52,875 nt of DNA from Micromonospora sp. AMSO31t (GTDB taxonomy: Bacteria; Actinomycetota; Actinomycetes; Mycobacteriales; Micromonosporaceae): assembly GCF_008868175.1 (NCBI RefSeq), contig NZ_WBKT01000022.1, positions 1 through 52,875 of the forward strand. Reading direction: 5' to 3'. A program made the translations under genes and the position numbers. The notes beneath the pieces are model-generated. The model searched no databases. It was not told the DNA's origin and saw nothing but the letters and a program-made list of their open reading frames with translations. Positions 36,469 to 47,155 of the stretch are shown here, piece after piece (the first letter of the stretch is position 1; each line of letters begins with the position of its first letter).

Positions 36469-37458
36469 TCACTTGTAGCGGATTCCGATCAGACGTTGGA
36501 GCAGGATGAACGCGAAGAGCAGGCCGCCGATCACGATCTTGGTCCACCACGAGTTGAGGCTGCCGTCGAAGGTGATCAAGGTCTGGATGACCCCGAGGAC
36601 CAGCACCCCGAGCACGGTGCCGAAGACGTAGCCGGCGCCGCCGGTCAGCACCGTCCCGCCGATGACGACGGCGGCGATGACGTCGAGTTCCATGCCGACG
36701 CCGATCAGCGGGGCGCCGGAGAGCGTGTAGAAGGACAGCAGGATCCCGCCGATCGCCGCGCAGAGGCCGCTGATCGTGTAGACGGCGATCCGGGTCCGGC
36801 CCACCGGCAGGCCCATGAGCAGCGCCGACTGCGCGTTGCCGCCGACGGCGTACACGTTGCGGCCCAACCGGGTGTAGGCCAGCGTGTACGCGGCGACGGC
36901 GACCACGGCGAAGGCGATGAGCACGCTGATCGAGACGAAGTTGCCGCCGGGGTCGCCGATGCGTTGCTGGGACATCCGGGTCCAGAACCCGTCGGTGATC
37001 GGGATCGACGAGCCGCTGATGAAGGTGCACATGCCGCGGGCGAAGAACATCCCGGCGAGGGTGACGATGAACGGCTGGATGTCGAAGAAGTGGATCACAC
37101 AGCCCATGAGGAAGCCGAGCGTCGGCCCGATGAGCAGCGCCACGAGCAGCACCAGCGCCGCCGGCAGGCCCTCGCGCAGCAGGAACGCCGACACCATCGC
37201 GGTCATCGCGACGACCGAGCCGACGGAGAGGTCGATCCCCCCGGTGAGGATCACGAAGGTCATCCCGACGGCGACGACGAGCAGGAAGCCGTTGTCGATG
37301 AAGACGTTGAAGACGACCTGGACGTTCGAGAACGCGCGGTACTGGGACACGCCGACGCCGTACAGGACCAGCAGCAGGGCGAGGGTGGCCAGCACCGGGA
37401 CGTGCCGCCGGGGAAGGCGTGCCCGGGTGCGGGCGGCCAGCAGGGAGAGCGTCGTCAT
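36469..37458 (-). CDS. Sugar ABC permease, YjfF type
   Basis: A 329-residue permease of the CUT2 (ribose/arabinose/galactofuranose) class. Typical signatures are [38 protein letters not shown] and [19 protein letters not shown], with 8-10 helices. It is most like YjfF of the galactofuranose importer YtfQRT-YjfF, where two different permeases act together. Its ATG overlaps the stop of the preceding permease (37455-37458). In this operon the imported sugar is probably L-arabinose, perhaps in its furanose form. Confidence 0.9.
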   Translation of the reverse strand: MTTLSLLAARTRARLPRRHVPVLATLALLLVLYGVGVSQYRAFSNVQVVFNVFIDNGFLLVVAVGMTFVILTGGIDLSVGSVVAMTAMVSAFLLREGLPAALVLLVALLIGPTLGFLMGCVIHFFDIQPFIVTLAGMFFARGMCTFISGSSIPITDGFWTRMSQQRIGDPGGNFVSISVLIAFAVVAVAAYTLAYTRLGRNVYAVGGNAQSALLMGLPVGRTRIAVYTISGLCAAIGGILLSFYTLSGAPLIGVGMELDVIAAVVIGGTVLTGGAGYVFGTVLGVLVLGVIQTLITFDGSLNSWWTKIVIGGLLFAFILLQRLIGIRYK

Positions 37459-38521
37459 GCCGGCACCTGCTCCTTCGGCTGCTCGGTGACGGAGGTGGGC
37501 CCGGCCGCCGGGGCTCGGCGTCGGGTGAAGCGGGCGCGGAAGCCGGGCGCCTGGATGAGGCAGACCGCGATGACCACGACCGCCTTGAACAGCAGGGAGG
37601 TCTGGGGCGAGATGTTCATGGCGTACACCGTGGTGGTGAGGGTCTGGATGAGCAGGGCGCCGAGGATGGTGCCGCCGAGGGAGAACCGGCCGCCCGCCAG
37701 GGAGGTGCCGCCGATGACCACGGCGAGGATCGCGTCCAGCTCGACCCAGAGGCCCGCCGCGTTGCCGTCGGCGCTGGACACGTTGGCCGTCATCATGAAG
37801 CCGGCGACCGCGGCGCAGGCCGCGCTGATCACGTAGACGAGGAACGTGATCCGCGCGGACCGGATGCCGGCCAGGCGGCTGGCCTGCGCGTTGCCCCCGA
37901 CCGACTCGATGATCAGGCCGAGGGCGGTGCGCCGGGTCACCGCGGCGACCAGGAGAGCCGCGGCGAGGGCGAGGAAGATGGCCAGCGGCAGGGTCAGCAG
38001 GTGACCGACGCCGATCGCCTTGTACGGGTCCGAGTTGATGGTCAGGATCTGCCCCTCGGTGATCAGCTGGGCCAGGCCCCGGCCGGCGACCATGAGGATG
38101 AGGGTGGCGATGATCGGCTGGATGCCGATGACCGCGACCAGCACGCCGTTCCAGGCGCCGAGCACGAGGGCCACCCCCAGACCCAGGGCCAGGGCGGTCA
38201 GCACGGCGCCGAGGCTGTTCTGGTCGGGCTGCTGGCTGATGTGCAGGCAGGCGATGGCGCCGCTGATGGCACAGAGCGAGCCGACCGAGAGGTCGATGCC
38301 GCCGGTGGCGATCACCAGCGTCATGCCGAGGGCGACCAGGATCAGCGGCGCGCTCAGCCGGAGGATGTCGATCAGGCTGCCGTACAGGTGACCGTCGCGC
38401 ATCTGCACCGACAGGAAGCCGGGACGGTAGACGGTGTTGGCGGCCAGCATGCCGACGAGGACGACGACCGGCCAGAAGAGCCGGTGTGTCGTCAGCCCCC
38501 GGTAGCCGGCCGTGCGGTTGC

Positions 38522-38525
<4 letters not shown>
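37455..38525 (-). CDS. Sugar ABC permease, YtfT type
   Basis: A 356-residue CUT2 permease with the same signatures ([56 protein letters not shown]). It is longer than its partner, with extensions at both ends, and resembles YtfT. It is coupled at both ends by 4-bp ATGA overlaps (37455-37458 and 38522-38525), so ATPase, YtfT-type and YjfF-type permeases are translated as a block. It forms the heterodimeric channel with the YjfF-type protein. Confidence 0.9.
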
Positions 38526-40060
<1,535 letters not shown>

Positions 40061-40106
40061 GCCACCGGGTCCTTTCCTGGTCGATGAGGCGGTGCGCGGG
40101 GTGGGC

Positions 40107-40137
40107 GCGGCGGCCGGGCCCGAGGCCCGGCCGCCGC
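40107..40137 (-). terminator. Strong intra-operon hairpin after the binding-protein gene
   Basis: Arms 40107-40120 and 40124-40137 pair perfectly over 14 GC-rich bp with a 3-base loop. It lies between the binding-protein gene (stop 40171) and the ATPase gene (start 40060). Such hairpins often act as partial terminators or mRNA stabilisers that keep binding protein in excess over the membrane components. Confidence 0.75.
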
Positions 40138-40170
40138 TGTCGGATGCGGGGTCGCGACCCCGTGGTCCGG

Positions 40171-41175
40171 TCAGTACTTGCGGTTGGGCAGCGCTTCCTT
40201 CGCCTGCTCCTGGGTGAAGGTGGTCTCCTGGGTCTCGATCCGGGCCGGCACCTCCTCGCCGTTGTGCACCTTCTCGACCAGGTCCATCAGCTGGGGACCC
40301 AGCAGCGGGCTGCACTCGGCGATGAAGTTGAACTTGCCGTCGGCCAGGGCCTGCATCCCGTCCTTGACCGCGTCGACGGTGATGATGGTGATGTCCTTGC
40401 CGGGCACCTTCCCGGCCGCGGTGATCGCCTCGAGCGCGCCCAGGCCCATGTCGTCGTTGTGGGCGAACAGCACGTCGATCTTCGGGTTGGCCTTCAGGAA
40501 CTGCTCCATCACCTGCTTGCCGCCGGCGCGCGTGAAGTCACCGGACTGGGAGGCGACGATCTTGAGGTTCGGGTTGGCGGCGATCGCCTCCGCGAAGCCC
40601 TTCTTCCGGTCGTTGGCCGGCGCCGAGCCGGTCGTGCCCTGCAGCTCGACGATGGTGACCGGGCCGGTGGCGGCCTTCTTCTGCTCCACCAGCCACTCCC
40701 CCGCGAGCCGGCCTTCCTTCACGAAGTCCGAGCCGAGGAAGGTCTTGTAGAGGGACTTGTCGGCCGAGTCGACCGACCGGTCGGTGAGGATGACCGGGAT
40801 CTTGGCGTCCCGGGCCTCCTTGAGGACGGTGTCCCACCCGGACTCCACCACCGGCGAGAAGGCGATCACGTCGACCTTCTGCTGGACGAAGTTCCGGATG
40901 GCCTTGATCTGGTTCTCCTGCTTCTGCTGCGCGTCGTCGAACTTCAGGTCGATCCCGGCCTCGGTCGCGGCCTCCTTGATCGAGGTGGTGTTCGCCGTAC
41001 GCCAGCCGCTCTCCGCGCCGACCTGGGAGAAGCCGAGCGTGATCGTGCCGTCGTCGGCGCCGCTGCTGCCGCCCGTGTCGCTGTTGCCGCAGGCTGCCAC
41101 GCCGGTGGCGAGCAGCGCGGCGGCGAGCACCGCGATGACCTTGCGGGACGGCGGGTGGGTCCTCATTCTCTTCAC
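40171..41175 (-). CDS. Sugar-binding lipoprotein, YtfQ-like
   Basis: A 334-residue periplasmic-binding-protein family member of the ribose/galactofuranose class (YtfQ-like). The signal RKVIAVLAAALLATGVAACG holds the lipobox GVAAC. Landmarks are ITLGFSQVGAESGWRTANT, QNQIKAIRNFVQQKVDVIAF written here as QIKAIRNFVQQ, PVVESGWDTVLKEARDA, VILTDRSVDS and LFAHNDDMGLGALEAI. The QVGAESGWR segment is characteristic of YtfQ/galactofuranose-binding homologues. GTG 41175 is used as start since GGAG lies seven bases upstream; ATG 41166 is the alternative. In this operon the ligand is probably L-arabinose, possibly arabinofuranose. Confidence 0.9.
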   Translation of the reverse strand: MKRMRTHPPSRKVIAVLAAALLATGVAACGNSDTGGSSGADDGTITLGFSQVGAESGWRTANTTSIKEAATEAGIDLKFDDAQQKQENQIKAIRNFVQQKVDVIAFSPVVESGWDTVLKEARDAKIPVILTDRSVDSADKSLYKTFLGSDFVKEGRLAGEWLVEQKKAATGPVTIVELQGTTGSAPANDRKKGFAEAIAANPNLKIVASQSGDFTRAGGKQVMEQFLKANPKIDVLFAHNDDMGLGALEAITAAGKVPGKDITIITVDAVKDGMQALADGKFNFIAECSPLLGPQLMDLVEKVHNGEEVPARIETQETTFTQEQAKEALPNRKY

Positions 41176-41205
41176 CGCAAATCTCCTCGGGGTAAGCGTT
41201 CCGGG

Positions 41206-41235
41206 AGGCCGTGCGCCCCCGTGGGTGCACGGCCT
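41206..41235 (-). terminator. Hairpin between araD and the binding-protein gene
   Basis: AGGCCGTGC (41206-41214) pairs with GCACGGCCT (41227-41235); three or four further pairs tighten the loop. It lies in the 131-bp gap after araD and may reduce read-through or separate mRNA segments. The same gap holds GC-rich GGT/GGGT repeats (41240-41260) and a weak match to the araB operator (41191-41204). Confidence 0.5.
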
Positions 41236-41306
41236 GCGCTGGTGGTGGGTGGTGGGTGGTGCGACGCGGACGGTCCGGGGAACGGCCGCGCGATCGGGGC
41301 GGGCCC

Positions 41307-41987
41307 TCAGGGGCTCGCCGGTGAGGGGGGCCGCTGCCCGTAGACGGTCTGGTAGCGGTCGTGCAGGGCGTCGACGTCGGCCGCCGCCATCGGCAGCGGC
41401 GCGCCGAGCGCCCGGGCCAGGTGCGCCGTACGGGCGACGTCCTCACACATGACCGCGGCCTTCACCGCGGCGCGGGCGTCCCGGCCGATGGTGAACACGC
41501 CGTGGTTGCGCATGAGCACGGCCGGCGAGCGGTGCCCGGCGAGGGTCGCCACGATCCCCTTGCCGATGTCGTCGCCGCCGATCAGGGCGAACGGGCCGAT
41601 CGGGATCTCACCGCCGAACTCGTCGGCCTGGGCGGTGAGGTGGCACGGGATCGGCTCGCCGCGGGCCGCCCAGGCGGTCGCGTACGCGCTGTGGGTGTGC
41701 ACCACCCCGCCCACCTCGGGCAGGGCGCGGTAGACGTAGGCGTGTGCGGCGGTGTCGCTCGACGGCGCGAACTCGCCCTCGACCACGACGCCGTCGAGGT
41801 CGCACACGACCATGTTCTCCGGGGCGAGGTCGTCGTAGTCGACGCCGCTCGGCTTGATCACCATGAGGTTCTGGCCGGGCACCCGGGCCGAAGCGTTCCC
41901 GGCCGTCCACGCGACCAGCCCGTAGCGGGTGAGTTCGGCGTGCAGCCGGGCGACGCTCTCGCGCAGCCGTTGGATCTCGGCGCTCAT
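41307..41987 (-). CDS. araD: L-ribulose-5-phosphate 4-epimerase
   Basis: A 226-residue class II aldolase-fold epimerase that turns L-ribulose-5-phosphate into D-xylulose-5-phosphate. Signatures: LVAWTAGNASARVPGQNLMV (phosphate-binding GN), IKPSGVDYDDL, the zinc histidines in VVHTHSAYATAWA (HTH), and VLMRNHGVFTIGRDA with the third His. The ATG at 41987 overlaps the araB stop (ATGA). D-xylulose-5-phosphate is also the product of xylose catabolism, so xylan-derived xylose and arabinose feed the same pentose phosphate entry. Confidence 0.95.
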   Translation of the reverse strand: MSAEIQRLRESVARLHAELTRYGLVAWTAGNASARVPGQNLMVIKPSGVDYDDLAPENMVVCDLDGVVVEGEFAPSSDTAAHAYVYRALPEVGGVVHTHSAYATAWAARGEPIPCHLTAQADEFGGEIPIGPFALIGGDDIGKGIVATLAGHRSPAVLMRNHGVFTIGRDARAAVKAAVMCEDVARTAHLARALGAPLPMAAADVDALHDRYQTVYGQRPPSPASP

Positions 41988-43657
41988 GCGACCACCTCCA
42001 GCGGCGTGCCGACCTGCGCCGCCGGTCGTTCGACGGCGGCGTTGCGGATGGCGCGCAGGCGGGACATGACGTCGTTGCCGCCGCGTCCGAAGTGGTCGTG
42101 CAGGGTCCGGTACTCGGCGTAGAGCGCGTCGTAGGCCCGCGCCCGCTCGGGATCCGGCCGGTAGGCGTCGCGGTCGACCCGGCCCATCGCGGCCGAGGCC
42201 GCGTGCACGTCCGGGTACGCGCCGGCGGCGACCGCCGCGTGGATCGCCGAGCCCAGCGCGGGCCCCTGCGCCGAACCGATGAGGCTCAGCGGCCGGTTGG
42301 TGACGTCGCTGTAGATCTGCATGAGCAGCGGGTTGGCGGTCAGGCCGCCGGCCACCACGAGCTGCCGGATCGGCACCCCCGCCGCGACGAACGCCTCGAT
42401 GATCATGCGGGTGCCGTAGGCGGTGGACTCCAGCAGCGCCCGGTAGACGTCCGCGGGCCGGGTGGCCAGGGTCAGCCCCAGGACGAGGCCGCTCAGGTCG
42501 TGGTTGACCAGCAGCGACCGGTTGCCGTTCCACCAGTCCAGCGCGATGAGCCCGTGGGCGCCGACCGGCTGCGCCGCGGCCAGCTCGCAGAGCCGCTCGT
42601 GCGAATCGGCGCCCGCCGGCGCGGCGTGGTCGACGAACCAGCCGAAGATGTCGCCGACGCCGCTCTGGCCGGCCTCGTAGCCCCACGCGCCGGGGCTGAG
42701 TCCACCCTCGACGACGCCGCACATGCCCGGCACCTCGGCCAGCTCGGCGCCGTTGACCACGTGGCAGGTGGAGGTGCCCATGATGGCGACCAGGTGGCCG
42801 GGCGCCAGCGCCCGGGCGGAGGCGGCCGTGACGTGGGCGTCGACGTTGCCGGCGGCGACCGCGATGCCCTCGGGCAGGCCGGTCCAGCCGGCGGCCTCGG
42901 CGGTGAGGGCGCCGGCCCGGGCGCCCAGGGGAAGCAGCGGCCCGTCCAGCTTGGCCACGAAGCCCGCGAACCCCGGGTCGAGGGCCGCCAGGAAGTCCCG
43001 GGACGGGTACCGGCCGTCCTGGCGGATGCCCTTGTAGCCGGCCGTGCAGATGTTGCGGGTCTCCGCGCCGCAGAGCTGCCAGACGATCCAGTCGGCGGCC
43101 TCGACGAGCCGCGCGGCGCGACGGTAGATCTCCGGGTCCTCGTCGAGGATCTGCAGGCCCTTGGCGAACTGCCACTCGGCGGAGATCTTCCCGCCGTACC
43201 GGTGGAGCCAGGGCTCGCGGCGCTCGTGCGCGAGGGCGTTGATCCGGTCGGCGTGCGGCTGGGCGGCGTGGTGCTTCCACAGCTTCACCCAGGCGTGCGG
43301 CCGGCTGCGCAGCTCCGGCACCTCGCAGAGCGGGGTGCCGTCGTCGAGCGTCGGCAGGACGGTGCAGGCGGTGAAGTCGGTGGCGATCCCGATCACGCGG
43401 CCCGGGTCGATCCCGGCGGCGGCCACGGCGGCCGGCACCGCCCGCCGCAGCACGTCCCGGTAGTCCTGCGGGTCCTGCAGCGCCCAGTCCGGCGGGAGCG
43501 GCGTCCCGTCCGGGAGCGCGGACTCGATCACCCCGTGCCGGTACTCGTGGACCGCGGTGCCGAGCTCCGCGCCGTCTCCGACCCGGACCACCAGGGCCCG
43601 GCCCGACAGCGTTCCGAAGTCGACCCCGATGACGTACCGGTCCCCCGGTCCGGCCAC
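41984..43657 (-). CDS. araB: Ribulokinase
   Basis: FGGY-family kinase of 557-562 residues phosphorylating L-ribulose. Landmarks: YVIGVDFGTLSGRALVVRVG (phosphate 1), GIATDFTACTVLPTLDDGTP (typical of AraB), PHAWVKLWKHHAAQPHADRI, ISAEWQFAKGLQILDEDPEI, IMGTSTCHVVNG, and GGLTANPLLMQIYSDVTNRP near the end. GTG 43657 is chosen because GGAGG lies eight bases before it; GTG 43672 would extend it by five residues without a ribosome-binding site. First gene of the seven-gene arabinose operon, with a promoter and operator directly upstream. Confidence 0.96.
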   Translation of the reverse strand: MAGPGDRYVIGVDFGTLSGRALVVRVGDGAELGTAVHEYRHGVIESALPDGTPLPPDWALQDPQDYRDVLRRAVPAAVAAAGIDPGRVIGIATDFTACTVLPTLDDGTPLCEVPELRSRPHAWVKLWKHHAAQPHADRINALAHERREPWLHRYGGKISAEWQFAKGLQILDEDPEIYRRAARLVEAADWIVWQLCGAETRNICTAGYKGIRQDGRYPSRDFLAALDPGFAGFVAKLDGPLLPLGARAGALTAEAAGWTGLPEGIAVAAGNVDAHVTAASARALAPGHLVAIMGTSTCHVVNGAELAEVPGMCGVVEGGLSPGAWGYEAGQSGVGDIFGWFVDHAAPAGADSHERLCELAAAQPVGAHGLIALDWWNGNRSLLVNHDLSGLVLGLTLATRPADVYRALLESTAYGTRMIIEAFVAAGVPIRQLVVAGGLTANPLLMQIYSDVTNRPLSLIGSAQGPALGSAIHAAVAAGAYPDVHAASAAMGRVDRDAYRPDPERARAYDALYAEYRTLHDHFGRGGNDVMSRLRAIRNAAVERPAAQVGTPLEVVA

Positions 43658-43693
43658 TCCGACCACCTCCACCCGCGTGTGTCGTGGCCCACA

Positions 43694-43722
43694 TTGTTAA
43701 CGCTCACATTGGGGACGGTCAA
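43694..43722 (-). promoter_or_regulatory. araB promoter with overlapping operator O1
   Basis: On the minus strand, -35 TTGACC (43717-43722) and -10 TAACAA (43694-43699) are 17 bp apart. The operator TGTTAACGCTCACA (43695-43708 on the plus strand) covers the -10 and the end of the spacer. Its CG-centred form fits a LacI-family repressor, and the neighbouring LacI gene is the obvious candidate. Confidence 0.7.
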
Positions 43723-43771
43723 GATGTCCGAACGACGGATAGGAGCGATCAACTGCCACCGGAGTCAGGTC

Positions 43772-43785
43772 TGTTAGCGGTCACA
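43772..43785 (+). promoter_or_regulatory. Upstream ara operator O2
   Basis: TGTTAGCGGTCACA matches O1 (TGTTAACGCTCACA) at 12 of 14 positions and approaches the perfect palindrome TGTTAGCGCTAACA. It lies 77 bp upstream of O1, between the LacI gene's stop and the araB promoter, suggesting cooperative binding or looping. Confidence 0.65.
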
Positions 43786-43827
43786 CCAACAGCGCCGGCT
43801 GACCGGAGCCCGGCCCACGGCGGTCGG

Positions 43828-44829
43828 TCAGTCCGGCGGGCCGGCGACGCTCTGCCGGGAGATCAGGGTCGGTGCGATGGTCTGCCGCAGCTCACCGCCG
43901 CGGTCCGACTCCAGTTGCGCCAGCAGCAGGTCCAGGCTGGCCCGGGCCACCGCCACGAAGTCCGGCCGCACGGTGGTCAGCGGCGGGATGAAGTACGCCG
44001 CCTCCGGCACGTCGTCGAAGCCCACCACGCTGATCTCGTCCGGCACCCGGCGGCCGTGCTCGTGCAGCGCCCGCAGGACACCCAGCGCCAGGTGGTCGTT
44101 GGCGGTGAAGACCGCCGTCACCTCGGGCATCCGCGCCAGCATCTGCCCGCACCGGTAGCCCGAGGCGGCCGACCAGTCCCCCGGGATCAGCGGCGGCACC
44201 TCGGCGCCGGCCGCCCGCAGGGCGTCCCGCCACCCCTCGATGCGCCCGGCGCTGTCGAACCAGTCGGCCGGCCCCGAGACGTGCCAGACCGTCCGGTGGC
44301 CCGCGTCCAGCAGGTGCCGCGTCGCCGCCCGCGCACCGGCCACCTGGTCCACGGTCACGAGCGGCACCGGCCGGCGCGGGTCACCGTCGACGGTCACCAG
44401 CGGCACGTCCTTGGGCAGGTGCTCCAACGCCTCCCCGGCCGACTCCACCGGCGCGATCACCACGATGCCCGCCACCCGGTGTGCCAGGTGCCGCTCCACG
44501 GCCGCCGAGATCGAGACCCGGTCGAGGTCCCGCACGCTGCCCACGGTGACCGCGAAGCCCTCCTCGGCGGCGGTCTGCTCCAGTGCCGCCAGCAGCGACG
44601 CCGGGCCGTACAGCGTGGTGTTCTGGGCGACCACCCCGATCACCTGCGACCGGCCGGTCACCAGGGCGCGCGCCGCGCGGTTCGGCCGGTAGCCCAACTC
44701 CGCGATCGCCGCCTGCACCCGCAGGCGCGTCTGCTCACGCACGTTCGGGTGCCCGTTCAGCACCCGCGACACGGTCTGGTGGGAAACCCCCGCGAGGCGG
44801 GCCACATCGGTCATCGCGGGACCACGCAC
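43828..44829 (-). CDS. LacI-family regulator of the arabinose operon
   Basis: A 333-residue LacI/GalR repressor: HTH MTDVARLAGVSHQTVSRVLN, hinge RAARALVTGRSQVIGVVAQN, effector domain with HLLDAGHRTVWHVSGPADWF, PEVTAVFTANDHLALGVLRA and PDEISVVGFDDVPEAAYFIP. It lies immediately upstream of araB on the same strand with two CG-centred operators in the 155-bp gap, so it most likely represses the arabinose operon and responds to L-arabinose or a derivative. It functionally resembles AraR of other bacteria but is a LacI-type, not a GntR/LacI hybrid. GTG 44829 follows a GAAGGGTGAG region; ATG 44814 is possible. No operator copy was seen in front of the gene itself. Confidence 0.88.
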   Translation of the reverse strand: MRGPAMTDVARLAGVSHQTVSRVLNGHPNVREQTRLRVQAAIAELGYRPNRAARALVTGRSQVIGVVAQNTTLYGPASLLAALEQTAAEEGFAVTVGSVRDLDRVSISAAVERHLAHRVAGIVVIAPVESAGEALEHLPKDVPLVTVDGDPRRPVPLVTVDQVAGARAATRHLLDAGHRTVWHVSGPADWFDSAGRIEGWRDALRAAGAEVPPLIPGDWSAASGYRCGQMLARMPEVTAVFTANDHLALGVLRALHEHGRRVPDEISVVGFDDVPEAAYFIPPLTTVRPDFVAVARASLDLLLAQLESDRGGELRQTIAPTLISRQSVAGPPD

Positions 44830-44966
44830 GGCACTCACCCTTCCCGCAGGCCCCCGACCGCATGCCCCGGCAGCCCCGGGCGCGGCACCGGGGCCCACCC
44901 GTCGCGAAACCAGCGCCAGTGTACGCCCCGGCGCACGGCGGGAGCCGTGGTCGTCGCGGCGGCGGA

Positions 44967-46706
44967 TCACGCGTACATCAGGTGCAGCGTCATCCCGGCG
45001 TCGGCGTGCGCCAGGTTGTGGCAGTGGTTGGCCCACATGCCGGGGTTGTCGGCCCGGAACGCCACCGTCCAGACTTCGCCGGGGCGCACGTCGAAGGAGT
45101 CCAGCCACAACGGGCTCCCGGTCGCCGGCCGACCGTTGCGGGACAGCACCAGGACGTGGTGGCCGTGCAGGTGCCACGGGTGCACGGTCTGGGACCGGTT
45201 CACGATGGTGAACCGGACGGTGTCGCCGAGGCGGACGACCTGGGGCGGGATGTCCGGGTCGGCCGCGCCGTTGACGGTGTGGGCGTAGCGCGGGAGCAGC
45301 CCGCGCAGGTCCAGGCCACGGTCGAGCACGAGGGTGAACGACCGATCGAAGCGGGACCACGGCGCCGGGGCGCTCGCGCCGTAGCCGAGCGGGTCCAGCA
45401 CCGGCCACGCGCCGGTCGCCGTCGGCACCGCGCCGGTCGAGTAGACGGCCCGCCCGTCGACGAACAGCGCCACCGGCGTGGCGGGCGCGGTGAACACCAG
45501 GTCGTAGCGGCCCCCGGCCGGGATCAGCACGGCGGTGTCCACGAGGGACGTCGGGCCCCGCAGGTCGAACCCGTCGATGGCGGCGACCCGGAACGGGGTG
45601 CCGGCCAGGGCGTACCGGTGGGTCGTGCTGTCGGTGTTGATCAACCGCAGCCGCACGGGCGTCCCCGCCCGGACCGACTCCGTCCTCGGCGCGGGCAGCG
45701 GACGGCCGGAGAGGGTGTGCACCGGCACGGTGACGTCCACGCCGGTCACCGGCGCCGGGCGCACCACCAGGACACCGTAGAGCCCCATCCGCACGCCGAC
45801 GTCGGACACCGCATGGGTGTGGTACCAGTAGGTCCCGGCCTGGTCGGCGCGGAACCGGTAGACGAACTCCTGCCCGGGCAGCACCGCCGCCTGCGTCACG
45901 CCGGGCACCCCGTCCTGGCTGTTCGGCACGTCGTACCCGTGCCAGTGCAGCGTGACGCCGCGCGCGATGTCCCGGTTCCGCAGCGTCACCTCCAGCACGT
46001 CGCCGACGACGGCGGTCAACTCCGGCCCCGGCACCTGCCCGTCGAACGCCCACGCCGCGACGTCGCGACCGCTCACGCGCACCGTCGCCGTCCCGGCCGT
46101 CAGGGTGAACCGCCGGGTCGGTTCCCCCACCGCCCGCGCATCCCCGGGTCCGTGATCATGGGGTACGGCGGGAGCGGCGCCCGGGGCGGCGGCCAGCCCG
46201 GTTCCGGTCAGCAGCGCCGCGACCGCCACCACGACGGCCACCCGGGAGACCGTCCGCGACGGGGGTGCGCCGAGGAAACGCCACGAGACCGCGGTCGCCG
46301 CGACGACCCCGGCGACCGCGAGCAGCCCCACGCCGGCCGACGCGGGATAGCCGTGCAGGACCGTCACGAGCAGGGCGGCGCTGTCGGCGTACCCGGCGAA
46401 GAGGAGCGGGACCGCGACGGCGCGGATGTCGCCCGGGAGGCGCAGCAGCCGGGGCCCGGCGACGACCACCCCCGCGAGCGACAGCGGCGCGGCGATGAGG
46501 ACCTTCTCCGCCGCGAACCACCAGCCGGCGCGGGCGAGCGCGGTGATCGTGACGGCCCGGGCGAGCGTGGCGAGCAGGCCGGCGGCCGCCAGCCCGAGGG
46601 CGAGCGGGCGGCGCCGGGCGGCCGACGCGGCCCCGCCGCCCAGCCACCCGGCGGCCGCGAGGACCGCGATCACGAGGTCCGCCGCGAGCAACGAGCCGAC
46701 GGTCAT
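44967..46706 (-). CDS. Multicopper oxidase with fused membrane domain
   Basis: A 579-residue fusion. Residues 1-175 hold about six membrane helices (LLAADLVIAVLAAAGWLGGG; VAVVVAVAALLTGTGLAAAP) with no recognised family. From about 190 onward it is a cupredoxin-type multicopper oxidase with all copper ligands: LHWHGYD, TYWYHTHAVSD, HPWHLHGHHV and the type-1 site HCHNLAHADAGM with its axial Met. The oxidase part should face the outside of the cell. Likely roles are Cu(I) or phenol oxidation; an HDHGPGD metal-like segment joins the two parts. Its start overlaps the stop of the DUF6220-type gene (ATGA), making a three-gene operon opposite a two-component system. Confidence 0.9.
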   Translation of the reverse strand: MTVGSLLAADLVIAVLAAAGWLGGGAASAARRRPLALGLAAAGLLATLARAVTITALARAGWWFAAEKVLIAAPLSLAGVVVAGPRLLRLPGDIRAVAVPLLFAGYADSAALLVTVLHGYPASAGVGLLAVAGVVAATAVSWRFLGAPPSRTVSRVAVVVAVAALLTGTGLAAAPGAAPAVPHDHGPGDARAVGEPTRRFTLTAGTATVRVSGRDVAAWAFDGQVPGPELTAVVGDVLEVTLRNRDIARGVTLHWHGYDVPNSQDGVPGVTQAAVLPGQEFVYRFRADQAGTYWYHTHAVSDVGVRMGLYGVLVVRPAPVTGVDVTVPVHTLSGRPLPAPRTESVRAGTPVRLRLINTDSTTHRYALAGTPFRVAAIDGFDLRGPTSLVDTAVLIPAGGRYDLVFTAPATPVALFVDGRAVYSTGAVPTATGAWPVLDPLGYGASAPAPWSRFDRSFTLVLDRGLDLRGLLPRYAHTVNGAADPDIPPQVVRLGDTVRFTIVNRSQTVHPWHLHGHHVLVLSRNGRPATGSPLWLDSFDVRPGEVWTVAFRADNPGMWANHCHNLAHADAGMTLHLMYA

Positions 46707-47155
46707 GCCGGCTCCCCTTCCCGGACGGTCACCGGGGCGACCTCGGCCGGCGCCGGGCCGGCCAACCGTCGCGCCGCCCGGACCACGCCGACGACGACGT
46801 GCACCGCGACGATCCCGTTGACCGCGTGCAGCCCGGCGACGGTCAGGCCGAACGGCCTGCTGACGCCCGCGGCGTCGGTGATGCCGTTCGCGAGCCCGGC
46901 GAGGAGCGCCTGCAGGAGGACGAGGCCGAGCGGCAGCACCGTCAACCCGACGAGCCGGCCCGGCGCCCTCGCCAGCACCGCGAACAGGATGGTGAGCAGG
47001 GTGAGCAGCGGGATGACCGCCATCCCGGTGACGCTGTGCAGCACGTAGGCGCCCTCACCGCCGGGTTTCGTGAACGCGCCCACCGCGGCGAAGACGAACT
47101 GCAGGGCGAACGCGACGAGCAACAGACTGCTGGTGACGACGAAGGCCTTACGCAT
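46703..47155 (-). CDS. DUF6220-like four-helix membrane protein
   Basis: A 150-residue membrane protein with four helices (FVVTSSLLLVAFALQFVFAA; YVLHSVTGMAVIPLLTLLTI; GLTVLPLGLVLLQALLAGLA; GLHAVNGIVAVHVVVGVV). His residues in the second (LHSVTGM) and fourth (GLHAVNG, AVHVV) helices could hold haem or metal, as in small cytochrome-b-like proteins. The pattern fits DUF6220. It is coupled to the multicopper oxidase by ATGA and overlaps the AhpD-like gene by 8 bases, so the three proteins are made together; it may serve as redox partner or anchor for the oxidase, which is inference. Confidence 0.78.
   Translation of the reverse strand: MRKAFVVTSSLLLVAFALQFVFAAVGAFTKPGGEGAYVLHSVTGMAVIPLLTLLTILFAVLARAPGRLVGLTVLPLGLVLLQALLAGLANGITDAAGVSRPFGLTVAGLHAVNGIVAVHVVVGVVRAARRLAGPAPAEVAPVTVREGEPA

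Noticed and set aside
41240..41260. GGT/GGGT repeats as a possible G-quadruplex or CRISPR-like repeat
   Set aside because: The G-runs are mostly two bases and only one short cluster exists; there is no repeat-spacer structure.
43694..46053. Extended frame joining the LacI gene to sequence under the multicopper oxidase
   Set aside because: The part upstream of the LacI start is low-complexity and overlaps a conserved oxidase in another frame; a start at 44829 or 44814 gives a normal-length LacI protein.
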